From UBA6952 sp045562575 (lineage in GTDB: Bacteria > Chloroflexota > Dehalococcoidia > Lucifugimonadales > UBA6952): 21,538 bases of DNA. Position numbers and translations under genes: made by a program. The notes below the pieces were generated by a model. That model was not told where the DNA came from. It searched no databases and saw only the letters and a list, made by a program, of their open reading frames with translations. Numbering within the stretch: the stretch's first letter is position 1; each line of letters starts with the position of its first letter. Shown here one piece after another: positions 1-7,796 of this stretch. Location of the stretch: positions 1-21,538 of the forward strand of contig JBJKVQ010000037.1 of the NCBI GenBank assembly GCA_045562575.1. Direction: 5' to 3'.

Positions 1-97
1 TGTTAATGTGATAATAACATAGGTTTAACATGTCCTTAGACTTGTTTAGCCTTTATTTTGTTTTTTATTTAGTGTGTTTATAATGGGAGGTTTTGTT

Positions 98-1924
98 ATG
101 ACAAACAAGTTTACCAAACTTATGACTCTTGGTTGTTTGGTGCTCTTAGTATCAGGCTTGTCAATCTCTTGTGGTGGAGATGATGATTCATCTACTACAG
201 CAAGTACATCGACTGCTAGTACGAGTACAGCAAGCACTAGCACTGCTAGTACAGCTACTACAACTGAGACATCGACTGCAACTAACGTTGTTACAGGTAT
301 CGCTTCTTATAGTGAAGGCCAAAAAGGTGAAGTGGCTAAAGCAACACCAGTAACTGTGGACAAAAGTTCTTTCACTTCAATCAAACGTGGTGGAATTTTG
401 AATCAAGCCCATAGAAGAAGCCCTCGCTACTTTAGACAAGATCTATCAACTGCAAGTGATGAAACTGCAGCTTCTATGCCTATATTTAATGGATTATTAT
501 GGACGGCTCCACCAACTCATACCCAGGTCACAGGCGACATCGCTAAGGACTGGACAATTATGAATGCTGGTAAAACCTATATTTTTGATCTTCATGAAAA
601 TATTGTTAACCACAATGGTAACAAATTTGATTCTGAAGACGTCAAATTCACACTCGAATGGCTTGGTGCTGAATCAGATAACCGACCTCCACACTCAAGT
701 GTTTCAGCTGGCGGAGAATCTATATTCAAAGATATTCGTACTCAGGGTCCAAATCAAATTATTATTGATTTGAACGCAGCTGATTCAGTTTTCTTCCCAC
801 AACTCGGTCAACGTTACATGAATATGCATACCGAGGCTGATTTTGATGAAGAAGGTTCTAAAGACTTACCTGTTGGTACTGGTCCTTATGCAATGACTAG
901 TCATGTACCAGGTGAAAAGATTGAATATAGAAAACACAGTGACTACTTTAAAGCTGGTCTTCCATATCTTGATGGAATAGATACATTTATAATTCGTGAC
1001 CCAACCCCTCGATTTGCAGCATTTGAAGCAAAACGTCTTGATATTATCTTGATGGGTAGTAGTCATGGTTTGTATTCAGATATTGCTACTGCTATGGAAA
1101 AACGACACCAGGGTGAAGTTACTTGGTATGAAGGTTTACATACTGTTGGTAGAGGTGTTCACTTCAACCACAGAAAAGATGGTCCATGGTCAGACAAGAG
1201 AGTTCGACAGGCTGTTAACCTAGCTATTGATAGAGATGCTATCTGTCAGGCTATTCCAGCTTGTTTCCCTGGCTATCAATTACCATCAGCAACCTATGGT
1301 ATTACAGACCGGGCTGCTTTAAATGACAGACCTGGTTGGGCTCCAGCTGGTGCTGGTAAAGATGCAGAAATTGCAGAAGCTAAAGAACTCATGGCAGCTG
1401 CCGGTTATCCAAACGGATTCGAAGTTGATGTTATGTGTAGAGATTCAGTTGACTATGCAGAAAGACTTTGCCCAGTCGCTGAATTCTTACTCCGAGAAAG
1501 TTTGAATATCCGATCTACTCTTGATGTTAAAGAAACTGGTGCTTGGAACGAAGCTCAACAACAAACAGGTGAGTGGATGATGGAATTTGGATCTGCTAAC
1601 TCAGCAAACGTTGACCATCCATATAACTGGTTAGAGTACTGGGGATTCTGTGGAGAAGGATTGTTTGAAAACATCCGTGGTTGGTGTAATGAAGATTTTG
1701 ATCAACTTCTCCGAGATATGAGAGCTGAAACTGATACCGCTAAACTTACTGCTTTAGCTACTTCGGCTATAGCTATTCTCGATGAAGAAGTTCCTTCAGC
1801 ACATCTCTTCTGGCCATCTAGATTCTCTATCCGCTGGAATTATGTAATGAATCCTGCTGACGAGAAAAATGCTGGACAGTATTCTGCAGCAAGAAGATTT
1901 GAAGGTCAGTGGCTTAATAAATAA
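98..1924 (+). CDS. ABC transporter solute-binding lipoprotein, family 5 (peptide/nickel type)
   Basis: Extracytoplasmic solute receptor that would deliver peptides or similar solutes to an ABC importer. The start at 98 is chosen because GGGAGG (85-90) lies 7 nt before this ATG; the frame is also open from a GTG at 74, but that lies upstream of the SD. The product is 608 aa. It has a short basic N-terminus, a hydrophobic core and a lipobox-like SISC followed by GGDDD, so it is probably lipid-anchored. A low-complexity Ser/Thr/Ala linker with TSTAS repeats follows. The remainder reads as SBP_bac_5: a GGILNQA-type entry strand, the VKFTLEW and GTGPYAM motifs, and VRQAVNLAIDRDAIC, which is characteristic of this family. 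No permease or ATPase gene is in the window, so the substrate is unknown. A strong terminator follows. Confidence 0.9.
   Translation: MTNKFTKLMTLGCLVLLVSGLSISCGGDDDSSTTASTSTASTSTASTSTASTATTTETSTATNVVTGIASYSEGQKGEVAKATPVTVDKSSFTSIKRGGILNQAHRRSPRYFRQDLSTASDETAASMPIFNGLLWTAPPTHTQVTGDIAKDWTIMNAGKTYIFDLHENIVNHNGNKFDSEDVKFTLEWLGAESDNRPPHSSVSAGGESIFKDIRTQGPNQIIIDLNAADSVFFPQLGQRYMNMHTEADFDEEGSKDLPVGTGPYAMTSHVPGEKIEYRKHSDYFKAGLPYLDGIDTFIIRDPTPRFAAFEAKRLDIILMGSSHGLYSDIATAMEKRHQGEVTWYEGLHTVGRGVHFNHRKDGPWSDKRVRQAVNLAIDRDAICQAIPACFPGYQLPSATYGITDRAALNDRPGWAPAGAGKDAEIAEAKELMAAAGYPNGFEVDVMCRDSVDYAERLCPVAEFLLRESLNIRSTLDVKETGAWNEAQQQTGEWMMEFGSANSANVDHPYNWLEYWGFCGEGLFENIRGWCNEDFDQLLRDMRAETDTAKLTALATSAIAILDEEVPSAHLFWPSRFSIRWNYVMNPADEKNAGQYSAARRFEGQWLNK
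187..291 (+). repeat. TSTAS pentapeptide repeats in lipoprotein linker
   Basis: Degenerate 15-nt repeat units encode repeated Thr-Ser-Thr-Ala-Ser directly after the lipidated N-terminus. The codons vary (agt/agc/tcg, aca/act/acg), so this is selected protein low complexity rather than recent DNA slippage. It probably acts as a flexible spacer between lipid anchor and binding domain. Confidence 0.75.
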
Positions 1925-1950
1925 TTGAGCAAATAGAAACTGAATATTAT

Positions 1951-1985
1951 GAAGAGCGCGATTATTTTCGCGCTCTTCTCTTTTG
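1951..1985 (+). terminator. Rho-independent terminator after solute-binding protein
   Basis: Perfect 11-bp inverted repeat GAAGAGCGCGA (1951-1961) / TCGCGCTCTTC (1968-1978) with a 6-nt loop TTATTT, followed by the pyrimidine tract TCTTTTG. It is by far the most GC-rich local structure. Only 30 nt separate it from the MFS start. Confidence 0.85.
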
Positions 1986-2008
1986 TTCAAGATTATAGGA
2001 GAATTTAA

Positions 2009-3214
2009 ATGACAAAATCCTGGTCCTATTTAGTAGCTTTATCTGCTGGGCACATGGTCAAACATTTTTATCAGCAAGGTATTTTATTATTAATTCCTTT
2101 TGTTAAGGCTTCACTAGGATTAACAGATGTTCAAGTAGGTTTATTAGGAACTTCTCGTACAATATTTTCATCGGCAATGAATATCCCTGCAGGTATTATG
2201 GCTGATGTATGGAGAGATAAAATTTCCATAATGCTCACTGCTAGTTTACTTTCCCTATCAATAGGATACTTCTTACTAGGTATAGCTCCGAGCTTTACCG
2301 TTGTTTTCCTAGGCATTGCTATTACTGGTATGGGCACTTCCTTATGGCATGCGCCAGCATTTGGTTCACTTGCAGTGGTGTACCCTGATAGAAAAGCAAC
2401 AGCGATGGCAGGCCATAGAATGGGAGGGTCTATAGGAGATACATTTGCTCCATTTATAATTGGTGCAATCCTCGGTGGTATTAGCCTTTCTTTTCTAAAT
2501 ACAGAAGCTATTAATTGGGAATCATTATCCTTATTTATGAGTATTCCTGCGGCATTATGCGCGATATTAGTCGCAATATTTTTTCGAAATAAATCCAGTA
2601 TTGCTGGTGAATCTTTAGGTATAAAAGAGTATTTTGTTGCAGTAGTTCCTTTATTAAAAAACAAAGCTGTTCTGAGTATGGTTTTATTATCAGGAATACG
2701 AGGAATGTCACATAATTCCCTATCCATATTTCTTATGATCTATATGGTAGAAGATTTAGGATTTGGTTCATTTACTGCAGGGTTTCACCTGTCACTTTTA
2801 ACATTATTTGGTGTTATATCCGCACCTCTCATGGGTATAATCTCTGATAAGAAAGGAAGAAGGCCAATAATATTCTTTGCAATTGCCTCGACTGCCATAT
2901 TAGTATTTTTATTAATACCATTTGGTACTGGGATAATGCTAACAATTATATTAGCCCTGTTAGGAACTGTTTTATATACTGTAAATCCTATTATGTTGGC
3001 TACAGCCCTTGATTCTGCTAACAAGGGAACTGAAGGTTCTGCCACTTCTCTTATGTTTACAGGGGCTGCTATTTTTTCTGCTTTTGGCCCAGTATTTGCT
3101 GGATATCTTAAACAAACCTACGGAAGTATGGATGCAGTCTTTTGGTTTGTTGGAATTTCGATGACTATAAGTGCAATAGCGTCACTTTTAGTACCAATGA
3201 AGACAAATCAATAG
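2009..3214 (+). CDS. MFS transporter, 12 transmembrane helices
   Basis: A 401-aa hydrophobic protein with about 12 membrane segments, the usual size of a major facilitator. The MFS motif A appears in the first half (GIMADVWRDK, residues 62-71) and more canonically in the second half (GIISDKKGRRP, 276-286), marking the two six-helix halves. The N-terminal HMVKHFYQQG segment recalls fosmidomycin-resistance-like MFS members, but the substrate cannot be read from the sequence. The start has AGGAGA at 1997-2002, 6 nt before the ATG. The next gene begins 12 nt after the stop, so it is probably the head of the run ending at 6289. No clean promoter is visible between the preceding terminator and the start; transcription may begin upstream of the hairpin or come from read-through. 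Confidence 0.88.
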   Translation: MTKSWSYLVALSAGHMVKHFYQQGILLLIPFVKASLGLTDVQVGLLGTSRTIFSSAMNIPAGIMADVWRDKISIMLTASLLSLSIGYFLLGIAPSFTVVFLGIAITGMGTSLWHAPAFGSLAVVYPDRKATAMAGHRMGGSIGDTFAPFIIGAILGGISLSFLNTEAINWESLSLFMSIPAALCAILVAIFFRNKSSIAGESLGIKEYFVAVVPLLKNKAVLSMVLLSGIRGMSHNSLSIFLMIYMVEDLGFGSFTAGFHLSLLTLFGVISAPLMGIISDKKGRRPIIFFAIASTAILVFLLIPFGTGIMLTIILALLGTVLYTVNPIMLATALDSANKGTEGSATSLMFTGAAIFSAFGPVFAGYLKQTYGSMDAVFWFVGISMTISAIASLLVPMKTNQ

Positions 3215-3226
3215 TACTATAACAAT

Positions 3227-4084
3227 ATGGGTTTCACTGATATAAACAACTATTCTTTTCACTATCACCATTACAATGGCGATGGTCCTGATCTCGTATT
3301 ACTTCATGGATTAGCTTCTAATTTAAATATATGGAATTTAGTTGCACCTGTGTTGTCTCAAAACTTCAATGTATACACAGTTGACCAAAGAGGTCATGGT
3401 TTATCTTCTAAACCTGATAGCGGTTATGATTTCAAATCTATAACCAACGATCTTATGTCTGTTTGTAAAAAACTAGATTTAAATACACCAATAATTGCTG
3501 GTCATAGTTGGGGTGCTAATGTTGTTATTGAATCTCTTGCAAATGATAAGAATAATTATTTTAGAGGTGGAATTTTAGTAGACGGCGGTGTATTGAATAT
3601 ATTAAAAACGAATCGTTCTTCTTGGGCTGATATTGAAAAACGTTTAGCTCCTCCCGTTTTAACCCATTTAACACTAGATGAATTATTACAGAGAGTTCGT
3701 GAAAATCGGAAGGAAGATTGGAATATAGCTTTTGAAGATGTTTTAACGAATTCTTTTGAAGTTGTAAACGGACTGATTAAACCAAGATTATCAAGAGAAA
3801 ATCATATGAAAATATTATATGAAATCTGGGATGAGAATATTCTACTTTCATTAGAATCAATTAAATCTCCTGTACTTATATTACCTGTATCATCTGATGA
3901 TAGTGAATCTATTAGTCCCAATATGCATGGAGTAAGTAAAAAAGAAGCTGTCGAGATCGCAAGATCTAAATTGAAAAACTCCAAAGTAGAATGGTTAAAA
4001 AATTCTATTCATGATGTGCCTATTCAAAATCCAAACCTAGTGATTGATGCTATATTGAATGCTAAAGACACTCTTTTTATTTGA
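3227..4084 (+). CDS. Alpha/beta-fold hydrolase
   Basis: A 285-aa serine hydrolase of the alpha/beta fold (esterase, lactonase or C-C hydrolase type). Visible motifs are LVLLHGLA with the oxyanion-hole HG (residues 27-28), the DQRGHGLS loop (53-60), the nucleophile elbow GHSWG with Ser94, and a C-terminal His262 in NSIHDVP. The acid is Asp119 (LVDGG) or one of Asp224/225 after the sixth strand (PVSSDD). It has no signal peptide, so it is cytoplasmic. It starts 12 nt after the MFS stop, suggesting co-transcription and perhaps hydrolysis of the transported compound. It ends in UGA, which shows that UGA is an ordinary stop in this genome. Confidence 0.85.
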   Translation: MGFTDINNYSFHYHHYNGDGPDLVLLHGLASNLNIWNLVAPVLSQNFNVYTVDQRGHGLSSKPDSGYDFKSITNDLMSVCKKLDLNTPIIAGHSWGANVVIESLANDKNNYFRGGILVDGGVLNILKTNRSSWADIEKRLAPPVLTHLTLDELLQRVRENRKEDWNIAFEDVLTNSFEVVNGLIKPRLSRENHMKILYEIWDENILLSLESIKSPVLILPVSSDDSESISPNMHGVSKKEAVEIARSKLKNSKVEWLKNSIHDVPIQNPNLVIDAILNAKDTLFI

Positions 4085-4150
4085 TTTGATTTTTATCAAT
4101 TTCTATTGGACAATATTAGTATACAATTTAAAAAATAGGCTTCTTCATAT

Positions 4151-5176
4151 TTGACTAATTCTAATTTCAATCCGAATTATGGCTCGATCTTGTTTTTGGG
4201 TTCTGGTGAAACTGCATCAGCTGGACGTATATTACACGAACAATTATTTCAAAAGCTTTCAAAGAAAAAAGTTAATGTTGCCGTATTAGAAACCCCCGCT
4301 GGTTTTGAACCTAATTCTGAACAAGTTGCTTCAGAAGTTTCTGATTTTTTTACTGATAAACTTCAAAATTATCATCCTGATGTAAAAATTGTTCCTGCAA
4401 GAAGACGAGATGGAGATTTCAGTACCAATTCCGAAGAAATAATTAGTGATATTAAATCTGCGGACCACATATATTTAGGTGCTGGTAGCCCAACGTATTT
4501 AGTCAAACATTTAGAGGACACATTAGCATTAGAAGCTCTTTACGACCAACATCAAAATGGTTCATCAATCTGTTTGACTAGTGCTTCCTCTATAGCTTTT
4601 GGGAAATGGACTCTTCCTGTTTATGAAATATTTAAAGTTGGTCTGGATTTATACTGGCAAAATGGATTAGATTTTTTTTCTAGATTTAATCTTAATTTAT
4701 CAGTAATCCCTCATTGGAACAATAATGATGGTGGAAAAAAAATCGATACCAGCAGATGTTATTTAGGTAAAGAGAGAGTAGATACACTGTTAAAAATGCT
4801 TCCCGATGAATCTGTTGTTCTAGGACTCGATGAACACACTGGTTTGCTTTTAGATTTTTCTAAGCAAACTGTTAACGTAGTTGGTAAAGGTTCTGTTCAT
4901 TTAATACAAGCTGGAAATGAAACAATCTATACCAATGGTAATGACTTCCAATTTACAGACTTAGGTGATTTTATAATGCCTAAAAATGAACTCTCTGTAG
5001 TAAATAATTCACGCTTACAACAAATACCTCAAACTATAATTGAATTAGCAGAAATGCGATTAGTGTCAAGAAAAAACAAAGAATGGGATTATGCTGATAG
5101 ATTAAGGAATGAAATCTTCGAACTCGGCTACCAAATAGACGATAATAATGATGGTTATAGCATATTAAAATTATGA
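4151..5176 (+). CDS. S51-like (peptidase E/cyanophycinase-type) protein with CysRS-like C-terminal tail
   Basis: 341 aa with two parts. Residues 10-255 look like a class I amidotransferase-like/S51 serine peptidase: GSILFLGSGE strand, HIYLGAGSPTYL, TSAS with likely nucleophile Ser144 (family GTSAGA), IPHWN with His188, and LGLDEHTGLLLD with Glu228 followed by VVGKGSVHLI. The Ser-His-Glu order and spacing resemble peptidase E. Residues 293-335 (IIELAEMRLVSRKNKEWDYA, then ADRLRNEIFELG) closely resemble the C-terminal helical tail of cysteinyl-tRNA synthetase. The start must be the TTG at 4151: an in-frame TAG lies at 4136 and there is no ATG before the conserved strand. The stop overlaps the next start as ATGA, implying translational coupling to the first UGA-containing thioredoxin gene. 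The exact substrate is unknown. Confidence 0.75.
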   Translation: MTNSNFNPNYGSILFLGSGETASAGRILHEQLFQKLSKKKVNVAVLETPAGFEPNSEQVASEVSDFFTDKLQNYHPDVKIVPARRRDGDFSTNSEEIISDIKSADHIYLGAGSPTYLVKHLEDTLALEALYDQHQNGSSICLTSASSIAFGKWTLPVYEIFKVGLDLYWQNGLDFFSRFNLNLSVIPHWNNNDGGKKIDTSRCYLGKERVDTLLKMLPDESVVLGLDEHTGLLLDFSKQTVNVVGKGSVHLIQAGNETIYTNGNDFQFTDLGDFIMPKNELSVVNNSRLQQIPQTIIELAEMRLVSRKNKEWDYADRLRNEIFELGYQIDDNNDGYSILKL

Positions 5177-5700
5177 GATATATATATAAAATGTGGTATT
5201 TATTTAATGGTTTTTCATTTCTATGGGTATTGGCGTTAGCTATATTTTTCTTTGGGGTAATCTTTTATAAATATATACCTCGACCACAATTCGTTATCTT
5301 ATGTACAATATTAACTCTCAGTGTTTTTATTCTTTCACAATTTTTATATGCCTCTCGACAAACAGCTGGTATAAATTCGTATGAAAACGCTGTTGATGAG
5401 ATACAAACTAAAGATTTCAACTTGGTATTTTTGTATTCAAATTACTGAATTGGTTGCAAAACTGCAAAGCCGATCGTGGATCAGCTAGAGAAGGAATTAA
5501 AAAACCAAGTTAATGTAATAAGATTAGATGTTATGACTGAAGCCGGACGTGATTTCAGAGAAGAATTTTCTATTCGTGTTACACCTGGATTTGTTTTAGT
5601 TAATGATGAAAATAAAGAGTTATGGCAATTCATCGGAATCCCTAATTCGAAAACCTTTATACAACGAGTCAAAAATACAATAAAGGATACAAATGCGTAA
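5173..5700 (+). CDS. Membrane-anchored thioredoxin-fold selenoprotein (UGA = Sec92)
   Basis: Read through the in-frame UGA at 5446-5448 this is a 175-aa protein. Residues 11-32 and 40-60 are two hydrophobic helices; residues 82-175 form a thioredoxin-like domain: strand LVFLYS, active site Y-U92-I-G-C95, helix KPIVDQLEKEL, strand NVIRLDV, cis-Pro loop VTPGFVLV (as in thioredoxins) and ELWQFIG. U-x-x-C replaces the family CxxC. Conservation continues past UGA in the same frame, matching the next gene on both sides of it. The ATG overlaps the upstream stop (ATGA) and there is no clear SD, so it is probably coupled; Met7 (5191) is an alternative start. UGA is a true stop elsewhere, which argues against reassignment. 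Alternatives are a disrupted Cys codon or plain read-through. The selA/B/C genes are not in the window. Confidence 0.85.
5446..5486 (+). promoter_or_regulatory. UGA Sec codon and bacterial SECIS-like stem-loop, copy 1
   Basis: UGA at 5446-5448. Downstream, AGC-C-GATC (5468-5475) pairs with GATC-A-GCT (5479-5486): 4 bp, a C-A mismatch, then 3 bp, closing a 3-nt loop GTG (5476-5478). The loop begins with G and lies 27 nt after UGA, within the published pattern for bacterial SECIS (apical loop with a G in its first two positions, about 16-37 nt from UGA). The codons here (CCG ATC GTG GAT CAG) are unusually GC-rich for this AT-rich genome, suggesting RNA-level constraint. Confidence 0.75.
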
Positions 5701-6289
5701 ATTAAATCCCAATATTCTCCCAAGCAATACGATAGTGAAAGCCTTTCTATTATTAACCTTGATGATTAGTATTCTTGGTTGTGGAGAAGCATCTGTTGTT
5801 GATACTACATTAGATAAATCCGAAAATATTGATAGGTATCAAAAGAACGATATATCTATGAAATCTATTACTGAAGAAGTTAATACGAGCAACAATAATA
5901 CAAACTCATTAGATTCTACCACTAAAGATAAAGATCCAATTAAAACTGAGCAATCAATATCAATAGAACCTGATAACTATGCAAAACAGCTGGAAATAAA
6001 AGAAGTAGTTTTAGAAAATAATTTAAGCTTAGTTTTTCTATATTCAGACTACTGATTAGGTTGCCAAAGAGCAAAACCGATCGTTGATCAGTTAGAAATA
6101 GAACTAGATCCTGATATAGATATAAAAAGGATTGATATTCTTACCGAATATGGTAAGGAATTTAGCAATGAGTACTCTTTAAGTACACCTGGGTTTATTT
6201 TACTTAATGATTCAAATACTGAGTTATTACGGTTTACTGGTGTGCCCAATAAGTCACAATTTACTGAGCGTTTGAAGGAATATATTTAA
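5693..6289 (+). CDS. Thioredoxin-fold seleno-lipoprotein (UGA = Sec121)
   Basis: A 198-aa product when the UGA at 6053-6055 is read through; the stop is TAA at 6287-6289. It has a basic N-terminus, a hydrophobic core and a lipobox-like SILGC (lipidated Cys30), then an Asn/Ser/Thr/Lys-rich linker to about residue 108. The thioredoxin-like domain follows: LSLVFLYSDY, active site U121-L-G-C124, AKPIVDQLEIEL, IKRIDILTEYGKEF, cis-Pro STPGFILL, ELLRFTGVPN. This domain is clearly paralogous to that of the preceding gene, including the segment after UGA, which on its own has no start codon and would be missed by ordinary gene calling. AAAGGA (5682-5687) precedes the ATG by 5 nt, and the ATG overlaps the end of the previous gene by 8 nt. 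It probably acts outside the membrane in thiol/selenol redox; the partner is unknown. Confidence 0.85.
6053..6093 (+). promoter_or_regulatory. UGA Sec codon and bacterial SECIS-like stem-loop, copy 2
   Basis: UGA at 6053-6055. AAC-C-GATC (6075-6082) pairs with GATC-A-GTT (6086-6093) around loop GTT (6083-6085), at exactly the offset of copy 1. Relative to copy 1 the pair at +21/+37 changes from G-C to A-U through two silent codon changes (AAG to AAA Lys, CTA to TTA Leu). This is compensatory covariation supporting a real RNA helix. Confidence 0.75.
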
Positions 6290-6297
6290 ATATATAA

Positions 6298-6696
6298 TTA
6301 ACTTGTTGGTATTTCCATTATTTCAATTCTACTACCATCAGGCGTACCTATGAACGCTATAGACATTCCAGTTGCTGGGTTTACATTTGGACCTTCTAAA
6401 ATAGTAGCTCCAAGTGTTTCTAGTCTAGTTAATTCTTTTTCCATATTATCCACTTCAATACCAAAATGTTCGATACCAAGATGAACTCCAGAACCTAATT
6501 CAGGTAAAGATTCATTGGTTCTAGCCCCAGATATATTTATTGCAACACCGTCTTTTGTTTTGCACCGTATAAATTGGTCTCCTGAGTCTCTCATCATGCT
6601 ACTTAATATTTCAAACTCGAATGCTTTAACGTACCAATTAGCTACATCCTCAGGGTTATTAGATTTAATATGTACATGATTAAATTTGTATGCCAT
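6298..6696 (-). CDS. VOC family (glyoxalase/bleomycin resistance-type) protein
   Basis: A 132-aa vicinal-oxygen-chelate protein, the common single-module size. It opens with a beta-strand KFNHVHIKS, and likely metal ligands are His7, His78 (IEHFGIEV) and Glu125 (SRIEIME), one set per half-barrel. The typical TPDGSRIEI ending is present. The SD (AGGAGA on the minus strand) lies just before the ATG. The start is 9 nt after the FAH-family stop, so it is the third gene of the glutaredoxin-FAH-VOC unit. It could be a glyoxalase, epimerase or ring-cleavage dioxygenase relative; the metal ligands suggest an active enzyme. It ends 8 nt from the convergent seleno-lipoprotein, with no visible terminator between them. 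Confidence 0.83.
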   Translation of the reverse strand: MAYKFNHVHIKSNNPEDVANWYVKAFEFEILSSMMRDSGDQFIRCKTKDGVAINISGARTNESLPELGSGVHLGIEHFGIEVDNMEKELTRLETLGATILEGPNVNPATGMSIAFIGTPDGSRIEIMEIPTS

Positions 6697-6705
6697 TAGT
6701 TTCTC

Positions 6706-7494
6706 CTATTCATTGACGACCTTATTTGTAAGAATCCCTATATTTTCAACTTCAACTTCAACTATATCTCCATGGCTCATATTTTCGGGGTGTCCAGAAG
6801 TACCAGACCATATCATATCCCCTGGAGACAACGTGATTGCCTGGCTTATAAAACTAATTAATTTCCCAAAATTAAAAAACATATCAGAGGTATATGCTTT
6901 TTGAACTTCCTGGCCGTTAACTCTGACAATCATTGCATTTTGTTCCCTAGGGTCGAATGATGTTTCTATCCATGGCCCAATAGGCGCGAAAGTGTCAGAT
7001 CCTTTTGCTCTCCAGAATTCCCTATCATCTCTTTGCCATGTTCTTTCAGATATGTCATTACCACACGTGTAACCAAGGATATTACCCCATGCAGTATCCT
7101 CATCAACACGTCTAGTTGGTTTTCCAATAATAGCAATACACTCACCTTCATATTGAATACCACTAGGTGAGTCTTTAGGAATAATTACATTTTCTCCTTC
7201 TCCAATAATTGAAGTTATAGACTTAAACCATGGATCCGGTTGTTCTATAGTAGTTGCATTCGTTCCAAGAGCTTCATTTGCCATTTGTAGATGGTCTAGA
7301 AAGTTTAAACCTGGCCCATACATTTGTTTGGGGAAACAGGGTGGTAATAACTTAACATTTTTTAAGTCAAATGTATTTGCAGTTTGTTGAAACTCTCCAA
7401 AAATATCACCTTCAATTTTATAGATTATATTTTCATTTGTAAGAACTCCGTAACTTTCTTGATCATCGTTTGTTTTAAATCTGCATATCCTCAT
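6706..7494 (-). CDS. Fumarylacetoacetate hydrolase family protein
   Basis: 262 aa, typical of FAH-family C-C hydrolases, decarboxylases or isomerases acting on 2-oxo/acylpyruvate-type acids in aromatic or sugar-acid catabolism. A shorter N-terminal domain (to about residue 48) precedes the FAH fold. Metal-site residues are Glu116, Glu118 (QYEGECIAIIG) and Asp147 (GYTCGNDIS), with Lys164 in RAKGSDTFAPIGPW and the near-C-terminal hallmark LSPGDMIWSGTSGHP. The minus-strand SD AGGAGGG sits before the ATG. It lies 17 nt after the glutaredoxin stop and 9 nt before the VOC start, so the three are likely co-transcribed. The physiological substrate cannot be assigned. Confidence 0.9.
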   Translation of the reverse strand: MRICRFKTNDDQESYGVLTNENIIYKIEGDIFGEFQQTANTFDLKNVKLLPPCFPKQMYGPGLNFLDHLQMANEALGTNATTIEQPDPWFKSITSIIGEGENVIIPKDSPSGIQYEGECIAIIGKPTRRVDEDTAWGNILGYTCGNDISERTWQRDDREFWRAKGSDTFAPIGPWIETSFDPREQNAMIVRVNGQEVQKAYTSDMFFNFGKLISFISQAITLSPGDMIWSGTSGHPENMSHGDIVEVEVENIGILTNKVVNE

Positions 7495-7511
7495 AGCACC
7501 CTCCTATGGTT

Positions 7512-7760
7512 CTATTGCACAATATTGAGTTTATCTGCTAATTGTTTGTTTGAAGGTTCTACCAGCATAGAATTATCAGGAAAAATTATTGTTGGGATAA
7601 TTTGTTTCCCATTATTTGTTTTAATAACAAAATCCTTGGCATTCTGATCTTGATCAACATTGATTTTTTCATAAGAGATACCAAATCTGTCTAAAAAGCG
7701 TTCTGCTCTTATACAGTCACCACACCAATCAGCACCATAAATAATAATTTGATCAGACAT
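7512..7760 (-). CDS. Glutaredoxin/mycoredoxin-like protein
   Basis: An 82-aa single-domain glutaredoxin-fold protein. The active site is D-W-C13-G-D-C16 after strand IIIYGA, followed by FLDRFGISYEKINVD, the cis-Pro motif IIPTIIF and a final DNSMLVEPSN segment that resembles the G(S/T)xxxxP ends of mycoredoxins. The dicysteine site suggests reduction of protein disulfides or mixed disulfides with a low-molecular-weight thiol. The SD GGAGAA precedes the ATG. First gene of the operon with FAH and VOC proteins, read from the promoter at 7797-7825. It uses ordinary Cys, unlike the nearby UGA-containing thioredoxin-like pair. Confidence 0.87.
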   Translation of the reverse strand: MSDQIIIYGADWCGDCIRAERFLDRFGISYEKINVDQDQNAKDFVIKTNNGKQIIPTIIFPDNSMLVEPSNKQLADKLNIVQ

Positions 7761-7796
7761 TAATTCTCCAGTTCTTATAAATTAATTGTTATTCGT

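Noticed and set aside
79..84. TATAAT as promoter of the solute-binding protein
   Set aside because: It lies 1 nt before the SD and 14 nt before the start, so transcripts would lack the SD.
171..353. 60-aa ORF overlapping the lipoprotein linker
   Set aside because: Frame-shifted shadow of the Ser/Thr/Ala repeat tract.
2131..2727. 198-aa minus-strand ORF
   Set aside because: Antisense shadow of the MFS gene; no SD and no recognisable protein pattern.
5476..5700. Independent 74-aa GTG-start gene
   Set aside because: It is in frame with 5173-5448, starts inside the conserved helix after the active site, and lacks an SD; it is the C-terminal part of the UGA-containing protein.
5446..6055. UGA decoded as Trp or Gly by an alternative genetic code
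   Set aside because: UGA ends the genes at 4084, 5176 and 14421, UGG encodes Trp throughout, and only two UGA codons, both at the same redox position, interrupt conserved frames.
6059..6078. GGTTGC...GCAAAACC hairpin 3 nt after UGA as the SECIS
   Set aside because: It resembles the upper stem of the E. coli fdhF element in part, but it is too close to UGA, its loop (CAAAGA; AAAACT in copy 1) has no G in the first two positions, and it needs bulges. The GATC stem fits better.
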